From positions 2,790,001 to 2,854,000 of the forward strand of contig NZ_CP050854.1 of NCBI RefSeq assembly GCF_017569925.1: a stretch of DNA of 64,000 nt, given 5' to 3'. This stretch comes from Brenneria izadpanahii. Its GTDB lineage: Bacteria; Pseudomonadota; Gammaproteobacteria; Enterobacterales; Enterobacteriaceae. A model generated the notes under the pieces. It made no database searches. It saw nothing but the letters and a program-made list of their open reading frames with translations, and was not told where the DNA came from. This document shows, in pieces, positions 54,996 to 63,477 of the stretch. A program made the position numbers and the translations under genes. How positions within the stretch are numbered: position 1 is the first letter of the stretch; each line of letters opens with the position of its first letter.

Positions 54996-56421
54996 GGCGA
55001 TTCATCATCTCCAGCAGTTCGCCCCAGGTTTGCGCTTTGGGCCGCTCGAATAGGGCGGACCGGCCGTTATAAACCGGATTGATCAGCGCTTCGAACTCAT
55101 TGCGTCGGCCGTCATCGCCCACCCGGCGGATATCGATTCTCGCCCAGGCGCGGCGGCCAAGATCCAGCGAGAAACGCACCGGCTGCCGTTCCAACGGATA
55201 GCTGGCGACACATTCGCCGTCGACGATACATTCGGCGATATAACGGCGCGCCGTATCCGTCACCGCCAGCCGGTAATCGACCATGCCGCCGCCGACGTCT
55301 TCGCCGGGCAGCACGGCTCCATCGTTGATGGCGAAATCCAGCCCACAACCGCGCTCAATATAGACGTTGCCCCGGCGCAACCCGCGCAGAATGCCGTTTC
55401 CGCTCAGCCCCTGCGCATAAACGAAGGTGGAGGGATCGCCGTAAATCGAAGGTTCGGTGGCGTTGGGGTTACGCTCGCTGGGCGTCAGATGGGAATCGCT
55501 GCCGCCGACGGCGGCAATTCGGCGACCGGCGTTCCACATGGCGCTGAGCACCCGCAAGGCGTCATCGGCGGCCTGCGGCGAGGTGGACCAGGTAGGATCG
55601 CAACACACTTCCAGCGTGTTCACCCGGCTGAGCGGCATATCGCGGTACAGCCAGTGCCACGGCTTCATCATCGGATGGTTGATGCTGATGGCGCCGAGTC
55701 CGTCTCCGACCATCGCCAATCCCCGCGCGATCAGCGCTTCGCTTGAGTATGCGAGGCCGTTCATATCAAGGCCGCGCGCCGGCCCGTGCACGTTGAAGTG
55801 TCCCAAATCGGTGGTGATTTCAATGCCCGGCAGGATCAGCGTGTTCTCCATCAGCGGCAGATCGGGATGGCAGCTGTTGTGTTCGGTCAGAAAGAAGAAA
55901 TCCAGCTGTTGCCTTGCGACGATATCCACCACGGCGTCAATGGCGTTGTGGCCGTCCGACAGCACGCTGTGGGCATGCAGATCGCCGCGATACCAGCGGG
56001 TTGCGGGATTTTTTTCGGCGTCGTAATCGAAAATAATCCGATTATCGCTATCAAGCGACGGCGCCGTCGGCACGCCGATGTCCAGCGGCGGCGCGTCGAA
56101 TTCAATCTGGATATGGTACGGCAGCGCCTCGGTCGCTCGCCGTTCGCCCTCCATGCGGTAAACATGCAGCCGCCACTCCCCGGCCGCGATCTCGCCTTTG
56201 AAACCGCCGAGCGAGGCGCTTTCGCGGCTGATGACCAGCCGTTTTTCGCTTTTTTCAAACAGAATATTGGCGCGTATGCGTCCCTGCGGATCGTACAGGT
56301 AAACATAAATCAGCCCTTTTTTCTCCGTATGGCCCTGCAAGGCGATGCTGCCGGTGTCGGCGGGCACGGAGAAAGAGAACGCGTTGTGTCCGAAGCTCAA
56401 CTCGCCGCTGAAAGTCGTCAT
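54985..56421 (-). CDS. CehA/McbA-family PHP-domain metallohydrolase
   Basis: A 478-residue protein. An N-terminal beta-rich domain (about 1-135) precedes a PHP metal-binding domain starting GDLHAHSVLSDGH (His149, His151), followed by LTEHNS, PGIEITT, NHP and GGSDSH. The C-terminus is again beta-rich. CehA/McbA members include carbaryl hydrolase and phosphoesterases; here the operon with a Ugp-like importer and a HAD phosphatase favours phosphodiester cleavage. The ATG at 56421 has AGGA upstream; a longer frame is rejected. No signal peptide is seen, so it should act inside the cell. Confidence 0.85.
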   Translation of the reverse strand: MTTFSGELSFGHNAFSFSVPADTGSIALQGHTEKKGLIYVYLYDPQGRIRANILFEKSEKRLVISRESASLGGFKGEIAAGEWRLHVYRMEGERRATEALPYHIQIEFDAPPLDIGVPTAPSLDSDNRIIFDYDAEKNPATRWYRGDLHAHSVLSDGHNAIDAVVDIVARQQLDFFFLTEHNSCHPDLPLMENTLILPGIEITTDLGHFNVHGPARGLDMNGLAYSSEALIARGLAMVGDGLGAISINHPMMKPWHWLYRDMPLSRVNTLEVCCDPTWSTSPQAADDALRVLSAMWNAGRRIAAVGGSDSHLTPSERNPNATEPSIYGDPSTFVYAQGLSGNGILRGLRRGNVYIERGCGLDFAINDGAVLPGEDVGGGMVDYRLAVTDTARRYIAECIVDGECVASYPLERQPVRFSLDLGRRAWARIDIRRVGDDGRRNEFEALINPVYNGRSALFERPKAQTWGELLEMMNRHEI

Positions 56422-56487
56422 GGATGATTCCTGTGAAAAGCAAGAGGTAAACAAGGCGGCGCGACGTGGCCGCCGCCTTGCGGCAAA

Positions 56488-57771
56488 TCAGGGGCGGTTA
56501 GCGCGATCCAACGCGCGTTGCGCGCTTTTGGCCGCCTGTTGCAGCGCCTTCTCCGCCGGGATGTTTTCAATCTCGATTTGATCCGCGGCAATCGCCAGCG
56601 CATCGAGAATTTTGCCGCCCGTCGGGTCGAGGAAATCGGGCGTAGCGGTGCCGGCCTGCGTCAGCGGAACCAGCGCCTGCGGATTTTTGTCGGTATACGC
56701 CTTGTAGGAAGGATCGGCGATCACGCTGTTGCGCACCGGGATATAGCCGGTGAACATGGACCAGCGGGCGGTATTGGCCGCGCTGACGTAATAACGGATA
56801 AAGGCGAACGCGCCCTGCGCCGCTTTATCATCCGTGCCTTTGGGCAGCACGAACTCCAGCGCGCCCGCCTGCGGCGCGGCCGGATTCGAACTCCAGCCCG
56901 GCTGCGGCGCCGCCGCGATTTTACTGAAATCCAGATCGCCCTGATCGCCGGATGATCCGGTATAGCCCAGCGCCTGGCCTTTCATCACGTCGTCGATGGT
57001 TTTATACCAGTATTCCCATCCTTGCCCGCCGTGGTGAATACGCATGATTTTGTCGTCATGGATCCATTTTCGGAAGCCATCAAACACGGCGACCCAGGCG
57101 GGCGAATCGATCAGCACTTTTTTGCCGTCGTCGCTGAGCACTTTGGCGCCGTTGGAGAATGCCGCATCGATCAGGTTGCCATTGCCCCACATCGGCTCCC
57201 AGCCGTAAAACGTGGTATTGCCCTGGGCGTCGCGCCGGGTCGCCTTGGCGGCCGCCTCAGCCAATCCCTGCCAGGTTTTCAGGTTGTCCGCCGTAAAGCC
57301 GAGATCGGCGAGCGTCTGCTTGTTGTAATACAGCACCTGCGTGGTGCCGTAGGCCGGAATGGCGTGCACCGCCCCATCCGCATCCGTGACCTGACGGCGA
57401 AACGCGGCGACAAAATCGTCAAAGTTGAATTCCGCATCCATATACGGCCGCAGATCGCGCAATATGCCGCGTCCCGCCAGCGTTTTGCCGGTAACGCCGT
57501 TCACCAGCGCGAATGCCGGCGCGGTTTTTGATGCCAACCCCGCTTGAAGTTTCTGAAAGGTTTCCTGGTAGTCGCCCTGTAACGCGCCCTTGATTTCATA
57601 TTCATTCTGGCTCTGATTGAATTCATCGATCAGATCTTTCATCAGTTGTTGCGGCTTGCTGCCGCCGGAATACCAAAAGTTGACTTCCGTTTTCGCCAGC
57701 GCCTGGGCGGAAAAACAGATCGCGCCCAATACGATGGTCGAACATACGATTGCTAATTGCGTTTTTTTCAT
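56488..57771 (-). CDS. Family 1 (UgpB-like) ABC substrate-binding protein
   Basis: A 427-residue extracytoplasmic receptor with a Sec signal peptide (1-26, ending AQALA). KTEVNFWYSGGSKPQQ and the later QGDYQETFQKLQAG are UgpB-like features, as is GYIPVRNSV near the C-terminus. UgpB proteins bind glycerol-3-phosphate or glycerophosphodiesters. The longer open frame upstream overlaps the permease gene and is rejected. Confidence 0.88.
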   Translation of the reverse strand: MKKTQLAIVCSTIVLGAICFSAQALAKTEVNFWYSGGSKPQQLMKDLIDEFNQSQNEYEIKGALQGDYQETFQKLQAGLASKTAPAFALVNGVTGKTLAGRGILRDLRPYMDAEFNFDDFVAAFRRQVTDADGAVHAIPAYGTTQVLYYNKQTLADLGFTADNLKTWQGLAEAAAKATRRDAQGNTTFYGWEPMWGNGNLIDAAFSNGAKVLSDDGKKVLIDSPAWVAVFDGFRKWIHDDKIMRIHHGGQGWEYWYKTIDDVMKGQALGYTGSSGDQGDLDFSKIAAAPQPGWSSNPAAPQAGALEFVLPKGTDDKAAQGAFAFIRYYVSAANTARWSMFTGYIPVRNSVIADPSYKAYTDKNPQALVPLTQAGTATPDFLDPTGGKILDALAIAADQIEIENIPAEKALQQAAKSAQRALDRANRP

Positions 57772-57776
57772 GATGC

Positions 57777-58697
57777 TCACTCTTTTACGCCGTTGTCGGC
57801 GATGCCGGATAAAATGATTTTTTGCGAAAGGATAAACAGCAGCAGCAGCGGCAATACCGCGATGGCGCTCGCCGCCATCACCTGCGACCAGTTGAGCCCG
57901 TAGTTGCCGTCCGCGATGAAGAACTGGCGGACGCCCGCCGAAATGAGGCTCAAATCCTGCGAGGTAATCACCAGCCCCGGCCACATGTAGCTGTTGTAAT
58001 TGGTGATGAAGGTGATAAGAAACAGGGTCGCCAGCGCCGCCTTGCATTGCGGCAGCACGATCCGGTATAGAATCTTCAGCTCTCCGGCGCCGTCGATGCG
58101 GGCCGCTTCAACCAGCGACGGATGAACCTTCAGGAATACCTGCCGCAAATAGAAAACGCCGAACACGCTGGCGGTGTTGGAGAGGATCAACCCCGTATGC
58201 GTATCCAGCAGGTGGAGATGCGACAGAATAATGTACGCCGGAATATAGGTCACCGCGCCCGGTATCATGTAGCACCCCATCACAATGAAAAACAGCGCGG
58301 CGCGCGAGCGGAATTTGAACTGGGTGATGGCGTAAGCGAACAGCGACGAATTGACGATCACCAACAGCGTGGTAATCAGGGCGACGCTGAAGCTGTTGTA
58401 GATATACAGGCCGAACGGCGCGCGATGAAAGGTATCCACAAAGGTGGAGAAACGGAAATGCTGCGGGATCAGATTGAGCGGACTGCTGAAGATTTCATCA
58501 TTAGATTTCAGCGCCCCCGACAGCATCCAGATAAAGGGGAACGCCATGATCAGCCCCGTTGCCGTCAGCAGAAGATGTTTGCCTACGGTTGACGCCCGCA
58601 GCCCGCGCGTTGCGCCGGGCGAGCGGCGGCGTTCATGGCGGCGCGGCTGCTCCCGCTCGCCGGAGCGCGGGTCCATAATGAAAGTATCGACGGTCAT
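57777..58697 (-). CDS. UgpE-like ABC permease
   Basis: A 306-residue permease of the MalG/UgpE class. An arginine-rich cytoplasmic N-terminus (about 1-40) is followed by six transmembrane helices and the coupling motif VEAARIDGAGELKILYRIVLP. It is five bases from the binding-protein gene and 11 from the other permease gene. Confidence 0.9.
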   Translation of the reverse strand: MTVDTFIMDPRSGEREQPRRHERRRSPGATRGLRASTVGKHLLLTATGLIMAFPFIWMLSGALKSNDEIFSSPLNLIPQHFRFSTFVDTFHRAPFGLYIYNSFSVALITTLLVIVNSSLFAYAITQFKFRSRAALFFIVMGCYMIPGAVTYIPAYIILSHLHLLDTHTGLILSNTASVFGVFYLRQVFLKVHPSLVEAARIDGAGELKILYRIVLPQCKAALATLFLITFITNYNSYMWPGLVITSQDLSLISAGVRQFFIADGNYGLNWSQVMAASAIAVLPLLLLFILSQKIILSGIADNGVKE

Positions 58698-58708
58698 AAT
58701 GTTAGCCC

Positions 58709-59593
58709 TTAATAGTAAACCCAGCGTTTGCCGATAATGACGTTAAGGAGAGTCAGCGAACCGGCGATAACCAGAATCACCAGCGATGTGGCGGTGGCCA
58801 TGCCCATATCGAACTGTTCGAACGCTTGCTGATAGAACAGATACAGCAGCGTGCGCGTACTGCCGCTCGGCCCGCCCTGGGTCAGGATCCGGAACTGATC
58901 GAACGCCTGCACCGCGGTAATCATGTTCACTACGGCAAGAAAAAACGTCGTCGGCGAGATCAACGGCAGCGTGATCCTAACGAAGCGCACCAGAGGACGG
59001 CACCCGTCAATCAGCGAGGCTTCATACAGCGAACGGGGAATTTTGTTCAGCGCGCTGATATAAAACAGAATGGTCCAGCCCAACGCCTGCCATACGGTGA
59101 CGATGGTTACCGCCAGCATGGCGCTGCCGCCGCTTTCCAGCCAGGGAACGGGAGCAAACCCCATTTTGCCCAGCAACAGATTGGCCAGCCCCGCTTTGGT
59201 ATCGAACACCCAGGACCAGACGATGGAAACGGCAACGGTAGGCGTAATCCACGGGGAAAAGATCACCGCCTGATAGACGCGGCTGCCGCGGAAGTTTTTA
59301 TGCAGCAGCAAAGCGAATAACAACCCTAGCCCCACGGTAGGCAGCGTAACCCCGCATGCGAACAGTAAAGTGTTGCCGAGCGCCTGTAGAAAATCGTCGT
59401 CCGCCAGCATATAGCGATAGTTTTCCAGACCGACCAGATGGTAATCGGCGGAGATGTAGTCCCAGTCGGTGAAGCTGATATAGACGCTGACGCCAAAGGG
59501 AATCAGCCAGAAGGTGATGAGAGGAATCAGCAACGGCGCGACGAAAAACAGCACCTGTAACCTTTCTCGCAGTGTATGAGATAACATCGTCAT
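58709..59593 (-). CDS. UgpA-like ABC permease
   Basis: A 294-residue permease of the MalF/UgpA class with about six helices and the coupling motif YEASLIDGCRPLVRFVRITLP. Start 59593 (or 59587) is taken because GAGGA precedes it; the longer frame adds unrelated residues. It is the first gene of the importer operon, with an AT-rich region separating it from the LysR gene. Confidence 0.9.
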   Translation of the reverse strand: MTMLSHTLRERLQVLFFVAPLLIPLITFWLIPFGVSVYISFTDWDYISADYHLVGLENYRYMLADDDFLQALGNTLLFACGVTLPTVGLGLLFALLLHKNFRGSRVYQAVIFSPWITPTVAVSIVWSWVFDTKAGLANLLLGKMGFAPVPWLESGGSAMLAVTIVTVWQALGWTILFYISALNKIPRSLYEASLIDGCRPLVRFVRITLPLISPTTFFLAVVNMITAVQAFDQFRILTQGGPSGSTRTLLYLFYQQAFEQFDMGMATATSLVILVIAGSLTLLNVIIGKRWVYY

Positions 59594-59789
59594 CGTTCCT
59601 CTTCTCAATGTCGATGTGGTCATACTAGAAGACGCATATGACAATTTGGGGTGAAAAAACCGCACCTTTTTTAATCCAAGGCATTAGAAAAACTTAATGA
59701 CGGATGGCGGATATGTTAAAAAAATTTCCGCGCCGCGTTGTTTAACGCCACAGCGGGGCAACCCGGGGGGATGGCTCGCCATAAACGCG

Positions 59790-60686
59790 CTATTCCGCGG
59801 CATCGAGCAGATCCACCGCATACTGGCTATGCAGCCACTGACAGAAAAAACTCGCCTTGGCCGAGCGCGGATTTCTGGTGATGAGGTAATGCCCGGATTC
59901 GGACAGCATCGAGCCGTTAAGCGCCAGCACCACCTCTTTGTTTTTCAGCGCGTTATGCGCGACAAGAGAGCGCACCAGCATAATGCCCGCGCCGTGCTTG
60001 ACCGCCTGTAAGCCGTGCAGGGAATTGCTGATTTCGATCCGAATATCGGGGGTGACCGGCGGCAGATGGTTGTGCGCCAGCCACTGCAACCAGCTTTCTT
60101 CGTAGCCCTTAACCTGTACGGCGGGCAGCCGCGCCAGATCCGCCTTTGCCAGCGTCTCTTCGTGCCGCGCCTTAAAATCCGGGCTGCATACCATCAGCCA
60201 ATGTTCCTGAAACAGTTTTTCCGCCCGCGTATCGCTCGTTTCGACAAAACCGTTCGTCAACTCGATATCGGCGTCTTTGCATGGCTCTCTTGACGGCCAG
60301 TCGACCAGGTTCAGATCCAGGCGAATAAACGGATACTGGCGGGTGAAATCGTGCAGTTTGGGGATCAGCCAGTTATGACCGATCGAGTGGTTGGCATTGA
60401 TCGTTAAGGTGTCCGCCTGCTGGCTGTCGCCAAACAGAAACTGGGTCTGCTGCCGCAGGTGTTGCAGAGAGCCGGCCACCACGGGCAAATATTGTTGCGC
60501 TTTGCCGGTCAGCGAAATTCGTTTGTTATCGCGCTCGAATAACGGGCTGCCGAGATATTGCTCCAGACTTTTCAACTGCTGGCTGACCGCGGATTGCGTT
60601 ACATGAAGCTCGCGGGCGGCGGATCCGATCGAACCCAGCCGGGCTACCGCCTCGAAAGCCATCAAGGCGCGCAAAGGAGGAAGCAT
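59790..60686 (-). CDS. LysR-family regulator (GcvA-like)
   Basis: A 298-residue LTTR beginning LPPLRALMAFEAVARLGSIG with an HTH through about residue 62 (LHVTQSAVSQQLKSLE), in the GcvA/AmpR group. It lies upstream of the Ugp-like operon on the same strand with a 196-base gap, so it is the likely regulator of that operon. The inducer is not known. Confidence 0.9.
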   Translation of the reverse strand: MLPPLRALMAFEAVARLGSIGSAARELHVTQSAVSQQLKSLEQYLGSPLFERDNKRISLTGKAQQYLPVVAGSLQHLRQQTQFLFGDSQQADTLTINANHSIGHNWLIPKLHDFTRQYPFIRLDLNLVDWPSREPCKDADIELTNGFVETSDTRAEKLFQEHWLMVCSPDFKARHEETLAKADLARLPAVQVKGYEESWLQWLAHNHLPPVTPDIRIEISNSLHGLQAVKHGAGIMLVRSLVAHNALKNKEVVLALNGSMLSESGHYLITRNPRSAKASFFCQWLHSQYAVDLLDAAE

Positions 60687-61125
60687 TGTTAGTCGTCCAC
60701 GTGATTATTGCCGTCAGCAAGCAAAATAAGACGGTTGGATGACTAAAAGATGGATGTTTTATGTCGGCAAAATGACATTATTCATCACGACGCGCGCGAC
60801 GCCATTCTCCCCCCGATTCAATTAATAAATAATCGCTTTTCCCGTCATACCAGATATACCCTGACCGCCATAAGGATATTATCACCATAAGCGCGCCGCT
60901 CTCGGTAAGCGCGCTATCAGGCAAGGCTGATGAAAGCCAGAATATGGCGCATAGTAGGCGGGGATTAGCAGGAGAGGATTATTCGCTGCGCTTTCTCCGC
61001 GGGCCGCATTCAAGTTCGGCATCGTTTATTCGAGCACGGCCCAGGGCCAAGACGGTAAGCGAAATAGTCCTAACGGATAGGTTTTAATACGCGGCGCTAT
61101 TATGATGACGGCGAAGTGGCCAATA
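60687..61125. other. Non-coding region flanking the AT-rich island
   Basis: About 440 bases without a convincing gene. It has a perfect 7-bp hairpin AGCGCGC (60890-60896) and GCGCGCT (60909-60915) without a T run. Base composition drops towards the PHP gene. It must contain the LysR promoter and the 3' region of the radical SAM/PHP unit. Confidence 0.5.
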
Positions 61126-62019
61126 TTATAAATCAGTCAGGATTATCTCCGTCAGCTCGCGGATTTTTTGATATTGCTCATTGTTATAGCAGCAGCTGCC
61201 TATCTCAATTTCGGGTTTATTTTTACCATGGAAATCACTCCCGCATGATACGAAAATATCCGTTGAACAAGCATAGTTGTATAAAAGGCTGGATAGTTCC
61301 TCTGAATGATAGCTGGAAAACGCTTCAACACCCATAACGCCCACGGATAACATATCGTCGAGAACCTGCTCATAGTTGCTTTTAATATTTGCGCCGATAT
61401 GGGCAATGATGGGGATGCCGTTATTAGACTTTATTATTTCAACAATCCGCTCAAGCGGCGGGTAACTGGCATCTACATAACAAGGCTTGCCGTAGCCGAA
61501 AAAATCCCAATAAAAATTTATCAAAGGCATGTTTGAACGCTTTCCACCGTCCCGGTATGGCGTGAGCAATTCATTATCGTTGTTTCTTTCATCCTGTAGA
61601 ATCAACTCGGCCATTTGTTCTTCCTGTGGAATTCTCCCCATGGCCAATTGATAAAGTTGCTCTTCATCGATAAAAAAACCGAGATTTCTTAACTTTTCAA
61701 GTTTCACTGGGATTAAATTAATTTGTAGTTTAAAGAAGTTTTTTTCAATCAGTTCGAAATCGGAAAAATGATTATCAAAACCATATCCGAGCAAATGGAA
61801 GTTTTTATCCTGAAAAACGCAGTCGACTTCAATACCCGGAATCGCAGTAATTCTGTTATCCGAGAATTCTTTCACGTCATTAACAGAATTGATCGAGTTA
61901 TGGTCGGTAATTGAAATTATATTTATCCCTTTCGCGACGCAACGCTCGACTATATCCTTAACAGGGAAATCCGCATCATCACTATAGTTTGAATGTATAT
62001 GTAGATCTATTTTTTTCAT
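61126..62019 (-). CDS. PHP-domain phosphoesterase
   Basis: A 297-residue single PHP domain. It opens KKIDLHIHSNYSDDADF (His7, His9, Asp14/15) and has SITDHNS, PGIEVDC, PIIAHIGANI and the closing CGSDFHG ligands. It is related to the YciV/RNase AM group of nucleotide phosphoesterases, though with a distinct middle part. The start at 62019 has AGG nine bases upstream; 62028 is possible. It follows the radical SAM gene after 20 bases and is likely co-transcribed. Base composition is clearly lower in GC than the rest of the window, suggesting acquisition. Substrate unknown. Confidence 0.87.
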   Translation of the reverse strand: MKKIDLHIHSNYSDDADFPVKDIVERCVAKGINIISITDHNSINSVNDVKEFSDNRITAIPGIEVDCVFQDKNFHLLGYGFDNHFSDFELIEKNFFKLQINLIPVKLEKLRNLGFFIDEEQLYQLAMGRIPQEEQMAELILQDERNNDNELLTPYRDGGKRSNMPLINFYWDFFGYGKPCYVDASYPPLERIVEIIKSNNGIPIIAHIGANIKSNYEQVLDDMLSVGVMGVEAFSSYHSEELSSLLYNYACSTDIFVSCGSDFHGKNKPEIEIGSCCYNNEQYQKIRELTEIILTDL

Positions 62020-62039
62020 GATTGCCATCCTATTGTTCT

Positions 62040-63191
62040 TTAAAAGAAGAAGTCTTCATTTTTCAATTCACAAGACTCTTTTTCATTAAAAACGATGTTC
62101 TCAGCGAGAATCTGATTACTTATTCCGGCCAATCTGCAACAAACAGAACTGCCCAGGCAATACTCTTTATCTAAATTGAAGTAGCTAAACTGCTTTAAAC
62201 CGATATCATTTCTTTCATACACAATATTACCAATCGGGATGCCGTTATTCGTTGCCTTCATAACACATGGGTAAATATTTCCATCGGCCCTTATCATCCA
62301 TCGGGCTAAGGACATATAGCATTTATCAAAGCGTGGCGATCTGCTCTTCTCTCGCAGCAAAGAGATATCCAGGATATTAGTGTTATTTAAAATACGGCAC
62401 TGGAGATCAGAAGAAACGGAAGAGAGATCCTCGACCTGCTCATGCAGTTTTGCCACTTCAAGTCGCCACCAATCTTCGAGATCGGGCGTCATAGCTTGCG
62501 ATGATGAATAATTGGCCGAAGGACAGTGACAAGATTGAATTAGGCATGTCGGTCTGAATTGGATATTGACCCTTTCATCTTTAAACTCAGAAAAAATCAT
62601 TTCACAAAAAGAATAAACCTGATGGATATTGGTTTTGTTGTATAAAAAACCAACGCCGATATGGGCTATATTCGATCTTACCGCGGCATGAATGAACGCC
62701 AGTCTTTTATCAAATCGTCCTTTTTTAAGATTATAGAAAGATGCGCCGTCGATCGCATCCAACGATACCCTTAACCAGCTAAGTTTATCAAAAGATGATG
62801 TATTTATAATGCGAGACCCGTTGGTAATCAAACCCACCGAGATATTTCTTGCATAAAGTTCATCAATCACATCATCAATATCATAATCGTTGTCTTGGTA
62901 TAAACTTGGCTCTCCCCCTCCAGCTAAAACCACGGCTTTAGGATTAAGCGCCAGAACATGCTGAATGGCATGAAAGGGAAAGGTATTTCTTCTTTTGGCG
63001 CTGACCTCTCCACTTCTATAACTACAATATCCGCATTTCAAATCACATCTGTCGGTTAAATGAAGCTCAATAACATTGACGCGATGTAATGAATCAAAAT
63101 TCATTACATCGCCAAAAATCTTCTCTTTTATTAGCGGTAAAGAATTTTTGGCTCGCTCTACATTTCTGAGTTTCTTTTTAACGATAGACAT
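62040..63191 (-). CDS. Radical SAM protein with SPASM-like C-terminal cysteines
   Basis: A 383-residue radical SAM enzyme. The CxxxCxxC cluster motif is CDLKCGYC (Cys49, Cys53, Cys56), followed by the AdoMet-binding GGGEP (91-95). A C-terminal cysteine set (Cys291, Cys309 in GNIYPC, Cys345, Cys351/352) resembles SPASM/twitch domains that bind auxiliary Fe-S clusters. Additional cysteines occur near 216-223 (CLIQSCHC). The start at 63191 has GGAG upstream. SPASM enzymes often modify peptides or small molecules; no precursor peptide is evident. It forms a unit with the PHP gene and is divergent from a LysR gene. Confidence 0.88.
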   Translation of the reverse strand: MSIVKKKLRNVERAKNSLPLIKEKIFGDVMNFDSLHRVNVIELHLTDRCDLKCGYCSYRSGEVSAKRRNTFPFHAIQHVLALNPKAVVLAGGGEPSLYQDNDYDIDDVIDELYARNISVGLITNGSRIINTSSFDKLSWLRVSLDAIDGASFYNLKKGRFDKRLAFIHAAVRSNIAHIGVGFLYNKTNIHQVYSFCEMIFSEFKDERVNIQFRPTCLIQSCHCPSANYSSSQAMTPDLEDWWRLEVAKLHEQVEDLSSVSSDLQCRILNNTNILDISLLREKSRSPRFDKCYMSLARWMIRADGNIYPCVMKATNNGIPIGNIVYERNDIGLKQFSYFNLDKEYCLGSSVCCRLAGISNQILAENIVFNEKESCELKNEDFFF

Positions 63192-63477
63192 AGCGTTATT
63201 TCTCCATCGATTATACCCGTCACGTTTCAAGCCGCAGATACACAGATCTTTTCGCACTCGAATTATTCAGAGTAAAAGTACTATCCGGCTCATACATCAT
63301 TATTCCATGCCGCTATAATAAAAGCATGTTTATACTATCTTATCTTATAAGACAATCAATTGAAGCCGTTGCCTGTAATAAAATAACGACCTAAAAGGAT
63401 TATTAATCATGCTGATTTAATCATGTGCCATACTGTCTGTATAATGGAAAATAGTTTTTTGGTGATAGGAGGTTGGA
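63192..63477. promoter_or_regulatory. Divergent region with dispersed repeat and palindrome
   Basis: The segment 63211-63274 looks like a dispersed repeat: it begins TTATACCCGTCACGTTTCAA and ends with ACTCGAATTATTCAGAGTA, the inverse of the copy at 52562-52580. A perfect palindrome TCTTATAAGA (63343-63352) may be part of a LysR-type operator for the divergent promoters. GATAGGAGGT is the strong ribosome site for the LysR gene. Confidence 0.5.

Noticed and set aside
54243..56421. Idea that the Ugp-like operon is a phosphonate C-P lyase locus
   Set aside because: No phn core genes are present; HAD and PHP proteins alone do not support it.
63220..63300. 26-codon reverse-strand frame just upstream of the radical SAM gene, considered as a peptide precursor
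   Set aside because: It lies mostly within the dispersed repeat, has a weak ribosome site and no cysteine-rich or leader-like pattern.
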